Assembly: GCA_964626505.1 (NCBI GenBank)
Contig: CAZVFR010000165.1
Coordinates: 1-8,166, forward strand
Reading direction: 5' to 3'
DNA: 8,166 nt
Origin: CAZUGA01 sp964626505
GTDB taxonomy: Bacteria > Pseudomonadota > Gammaproteobacteria > Methylococcales > UBA1147
This document shows positions 6,830 to 8,166 of the stretch, one piece after another. Position 1 is the first letter of the stretch; each line of letters opens with the position of its first letter. A model generated the notes under the pieces. The model had not been told where the DNA came from. It did no database searches and saw only the letters and a list, made by a program, of their open reading frames with translations. A program made the translations under genes and the position numbers.

Positions 6830-7260
6830 AAAAACTATTTATTGCATTGCTGATAGGCGTTGGAGTTTATGGGTATATACAAAATAATCCGAATGTCATT
6901 CCCTCGTTTACTGAGGAAAGCATACAAAGCGATCAAACAGTTATAGACGCGTATCAGGCTCAATTAAGTGACATACAAGTCAGCGGATCAGGAAAAGTAA
7001 GCCGCATTCTCAGTGATGATAATAAAGGTAGCCGTCATCAAAGGTTCATATTAAATCTATCCTCTGGCCAAACTATATTAGTTGCACACAACATTGATTT
7101 GGCACCAAAGATAAACACTCTACAACAGGGCGATGTAGTACAGTTTTTTGGTGAGTATGAATGGAATGCCAAGGGTGGTGTTGTCCATTGGACACACCAT
7201 GATTCAGGTGGTCGGCACGTAGGCGGTTGGCTTAAGCATAATGGGCGCAAGTATGAATAA
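6826..7260 (+). CDS. DUF3465 family membrane-anchored protein
   Basis: A 144-residue protein of unknown function. Residues 1-20 (start MKKLFIALLIGVGVYGYI) form a signal sequence or N-terminal anchor. The rest is a small exported, probably periplasmic, beta-rich domain. The block GSGKVSRILSDDNKGSRHQRF (split here as GSGKVSRIL then DDNKGSRHQRF, about 54-73), VAHNIDLAPKI and GEYEWNAKGGVVHWTHHD, with a closing GRHVGGWLKHNGRKYE, is the DUF3465 signature as I recall it. The pattern resembles an OB-fold-like domain, which is inference. Its ATG overlaps the acyltransferase stop as ATGA, so the two are translationally coupled. A role in envelope or glycan processing is possible from context only. No catalytic motif is recognised. 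Confidence 0.8.
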   Translation: MKKLFIALLIGVGVYGYIQNNPNVIPSFTEESIQSDQTVIDAYQAQLSDIQVSGSGKVSRILSDDNKGSRHQRFILNLSSGQTILVAHNIDLAPKINTLQQGDVVQFFGEYEWNAKGGVVHWTHHDSGGRHVGGWLKHNGRKYE

Positions 7261-7480
7261 TCATATAAAAAGGAAATTTATGGAGGCAAACAGCGCCGCT
7301 CCATCGTTGATTTGTGGCTTGCACTAGGTCAAAAGACCTCAACCATAGGGAAAAGGCACTGGTAGAAGAAGCCACTGCCTTATTGGTTCTGCAATATAAG
7401 TTCAACACGTTTTGGGAGGAAATAGAAGAAGGTGGCAGATTTACTTCCCCAAGAGATTAGCAGCTTATGGGTTTGTATAT
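7261..7480. other. Gene-poor, possibly decayed region after DUF3465
   Basis: No intact recognisable gene is seen. Two overlapping frames look coding-like but are short. One (7279-7365) gives GGKQRRSIVDLWLALGQK before a stop at 7363. The other runs 7314-7460. Their succession in different phases, with plausible amino-acid composition, suggests a fragment of an older gene broken by a frameshift. The family is not recognised. Confidence 0.4.
7314..7460 (+). pseudogene. Unrecognised 48-codon ORF, possible gene remnant
   Basis: A GTG at 7314 opens a 48-codon frame ending at TAG 7458-7460. The translation includes REKALVEEATALLVLQ and a WEEIEEGGRF segment, which look like an amphipathic helix of a real protein rather than random sequence. 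No ribosome binding site precedes the GTG and an in-frame TGA lies at 7308. It is therefore more likely the 3' end of a damaged gene than a complete small gene. The product is unknown, and it could be coincidental. Confidence 0.3.
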
Positions 7481-7562
7481 ATATGTAAAGATTCGACCCG
7501 TTTCCCGATTATATGTAAAGATTCGACCCGTTTCCCGATATGTAAAGATTCGACCCGTTTCC
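7481..7562 (+). repeat. Three tandem direct repeats, possible IS21-type multiple terminal repeats
   Basis: Three copies of ATATGTAAAGATTCGACCCG followed by TTTCC start at 7481, 7511 and 7538, with periods of 30 and 27 bp and no spacers. The copies are identical over 25 bp and vary only in the few bases that join them. The TGT start and the internal GACCC resemble the repeated ends of IS21-family elements, as far as I recall. No istA/istB gene is present, so this would be a solo end or remnant. Protein-binding iterons are an alternative. Confidence 0.75.
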
Positions 7563-7699
7563 AAATTGGAGCTAGATTTTGAGCCGATAATCGGAAAAGT
7601 CAATATCCGACTCCGTTTTACCCAACGTTTATAGCGCTCTAGGTGACCAGTGGGACGATAAGTTTACGGGTTTTGTCGGTTTATCGACGTTTTTTTCGC
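7563..7699. other. Spacer with possible weak terminator before the toxin-antitoxin promoter
   Basis: No gene is seen. CGATAA (7656-7661) and TTATCG (7681-7686) could form a 6-bp stem with a long loop, followed after three bases by seven Ts (7690-7696). This is a weak intrinsic-terminator candidate that would isolate the toxin-antitoxin genes from upstream transcription. The long loop makes it doubtful. Confidence 0.3.
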
Positions 7700-7727
7700 T
7701 TGACACAGGCAGCATGGAAACCATAAT
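7700..7727 (+). promoter_or_regulatory. Sigma-70-type promoter of the toxin-antitoxin operon
   Basis: A consensus -35, TTGACA (7700-7705), is separated by 16 bp from CATAAT (7722-7727), one base off the -10 consensus. Transcription would start near 7734, about 25 nt before the antitoxin ATG. This is the clearest promoter in the window. Confidence 0.65.
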
Positions 7728-7746
7728 GGAACCATATTGGTTTTCC
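7716..7746. promoter_or_regulatory. Candidate antitoxin operator overlapping the -10
   Basis: CCATAATGG (7721-7729) and CCATATTGG (7732-7740) are near-identical near-palindromes spaced exactly 11 bp, one helical turn. The whole segment from GGAAACC to GGTTTTCC is an imperfect dyad. The first element contains the -10 hexamer. Tandem sites one turn apart suit a ribbon-helix-helix repressor such as the antitoxin encoded next, implying autorepression (inference). Confidence 0.5.
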
Positions 7747-7759
7747 TTGAAGGTGTCCT

Positions 7760-8002
7760 ATGCCCACATTAACAGTTAAAAACATACCTGACGAACTTTA
7801 TAACCGTTTGAAAGAAGCGGCTCAATCTCACCATAGGAGCTTGAATAGCGAAATCCTCTATTGCGTTGAAAGAGCTGTCTGTCCACGCAAAATTGAGATT
7901 GACCGGCATATTTCTACGGCTAGAAACTTGCGTTCTAAGACCGAAAAGCACCCAATAATCGATGAAGAACTTACGGCCTTCAAAAATAATGGCCGACCAT
8001 GA
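7760..8002 (+). CDS. FitA/VapB-like ribbon-helix-helix antitoxin
   Basis: An 80-residue antitoxin. Residues 3-40 (LTVKNIPDELYNRLKEAA, then HHRSLNSEILYCVERAV) form the ribbon-helix-helix DNA-binding fold of the FitA/Arc type. The strand LTVKNIP pairs in a dimer, and SLNSEI begins the second helix. The C-terminal half (about 45-80) would wrap around and inhibit the PIN toxin. The length is typical. The start ATG follows GAAGGTG with a short 4-nt gap. The stop overlaps the toxin start as ATGA, so the pair is coupled. A dedicated promoter and a tandem dyad lie just upstream, pointing to autoregulation. Pairing with a PIN-domain toxin supports a FitAB/VapBC type II system. Confidence 0.88.
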   Translation: MPTLTVKNIPDELYNRLKEAAQSHHRSLNSEILYCVERAVCPRKIEIDRHISTARNLRSKTEKHPIIDEELTAFKNNGRP

Positions 8003-8166
8003 TAGTCGTCGATACCAATATCATTGCTTACCTTTACGTCAGCAGTGAAAAATCAGTTTTGACGGAGCGTCTATTGAGGTTGGATTCCGATTGGAATGCA
8101 CCGGTATTATGGCGTAGCGAATTTAGAAGCGTTTTGAGTCAATATTTAAGAAAAGGCATCCTAACT
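7999..8166 (+). CDS. vapC: PIN-domain toxin (VapC/FitB-like), truncated by window end
   Basis: The first 56 codons of a type II toxin ribonuclease of the PIN family. The start MIVVDTNIIAYLYV carries the first metal-binding acidic residue, Asp5. Glu41 in LWRSEFRSVLSQYL is the second conserved acidic position. The remaining acidic residues lie beyond the window, so intactness cannot be judged. Family members are about 130-150 residues and cleave RNA, often tRNA, when the antitoxin is degraded. The ATG overlaps the antitoxin stop by ATGA, the usual arrangement. No internal stop occurs in the visible part. Confidence 0.85.
   Translation, partial: MIVVDTNIIAYLYVSSEKSVLTERLLRLDSDWNAPVLWRSEFRSVLSQYLRKGILT

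Noticed and set aside
7481..7562. CRISPR-like repeat array
   Set aside because: Repeats are directly adjacent with no spacer sequences between them and no cas genes in the window.

Overview
The window reads as an accessory locus of a Gram-negative bacterium, probably a proteobacterium. This is inferred from gene families (bacterial serine palmitoyltransferase, DUF3465, FitA/VapC-type toxin-antitoxin); no marker gene fixes the taxon. All recognised genes are on the + strand. Base composition is intermediate, with AT-richer spacers.

Left part (1-5677): a lipid-biosynthesis cluster. In order it holds a beta-ketoacyl-ACP synthase (84-1202, apparently lacking its N-terminus, with a possible frameshift at an A-run), a 642-bp gene-free spacer, a serine palmitoyltransferase-like PLP enzyme (1845-3041), a 202-bp spacer, an extended short-chain dehydrogenase/reductase (3244-4230), a palindromic MITE (4315-4475), and a GT4 glycosyltransferase starting at TTG (4502-5677). 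An 18-bp direct repeat flanks the serine palmitoyltransferase segment. The simplest reading is a bacterial (glyco)sphingolipid pathway. The ketosynthase would help make or supply acyl-ACP. The PLP enzyme would condense acyl thioester with serine. The SDR would carry out a reduction comparable to that proposed for the CerR-type enzyme of Caulobacter. The glycosyltransferase would decorate the lipid. No acyl carrier protein or ceramide N-acyltransferase is visible here.

Middle part (5750-7260): an integral-membrane acyltransferase-3 protein, followed with an ATGA overlap by a membrane-anchored DUF3465 protein. The acyltransferase could modify the glycan made by the preceding glycosyltransferase, but that is inference.

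Right part (7261-8166): an eroded-looking stretch with a short unrecognised ORF, three tandem 27-30 bp repeats beginning with TGT that resemble multiple terminal repeats of an IS21-type element, and then a toxin-antitoxin pair. The pair has its own promoter and a candidate tandem operator. The VapC/FitB-like PIN toxin is cut off by the window edge.
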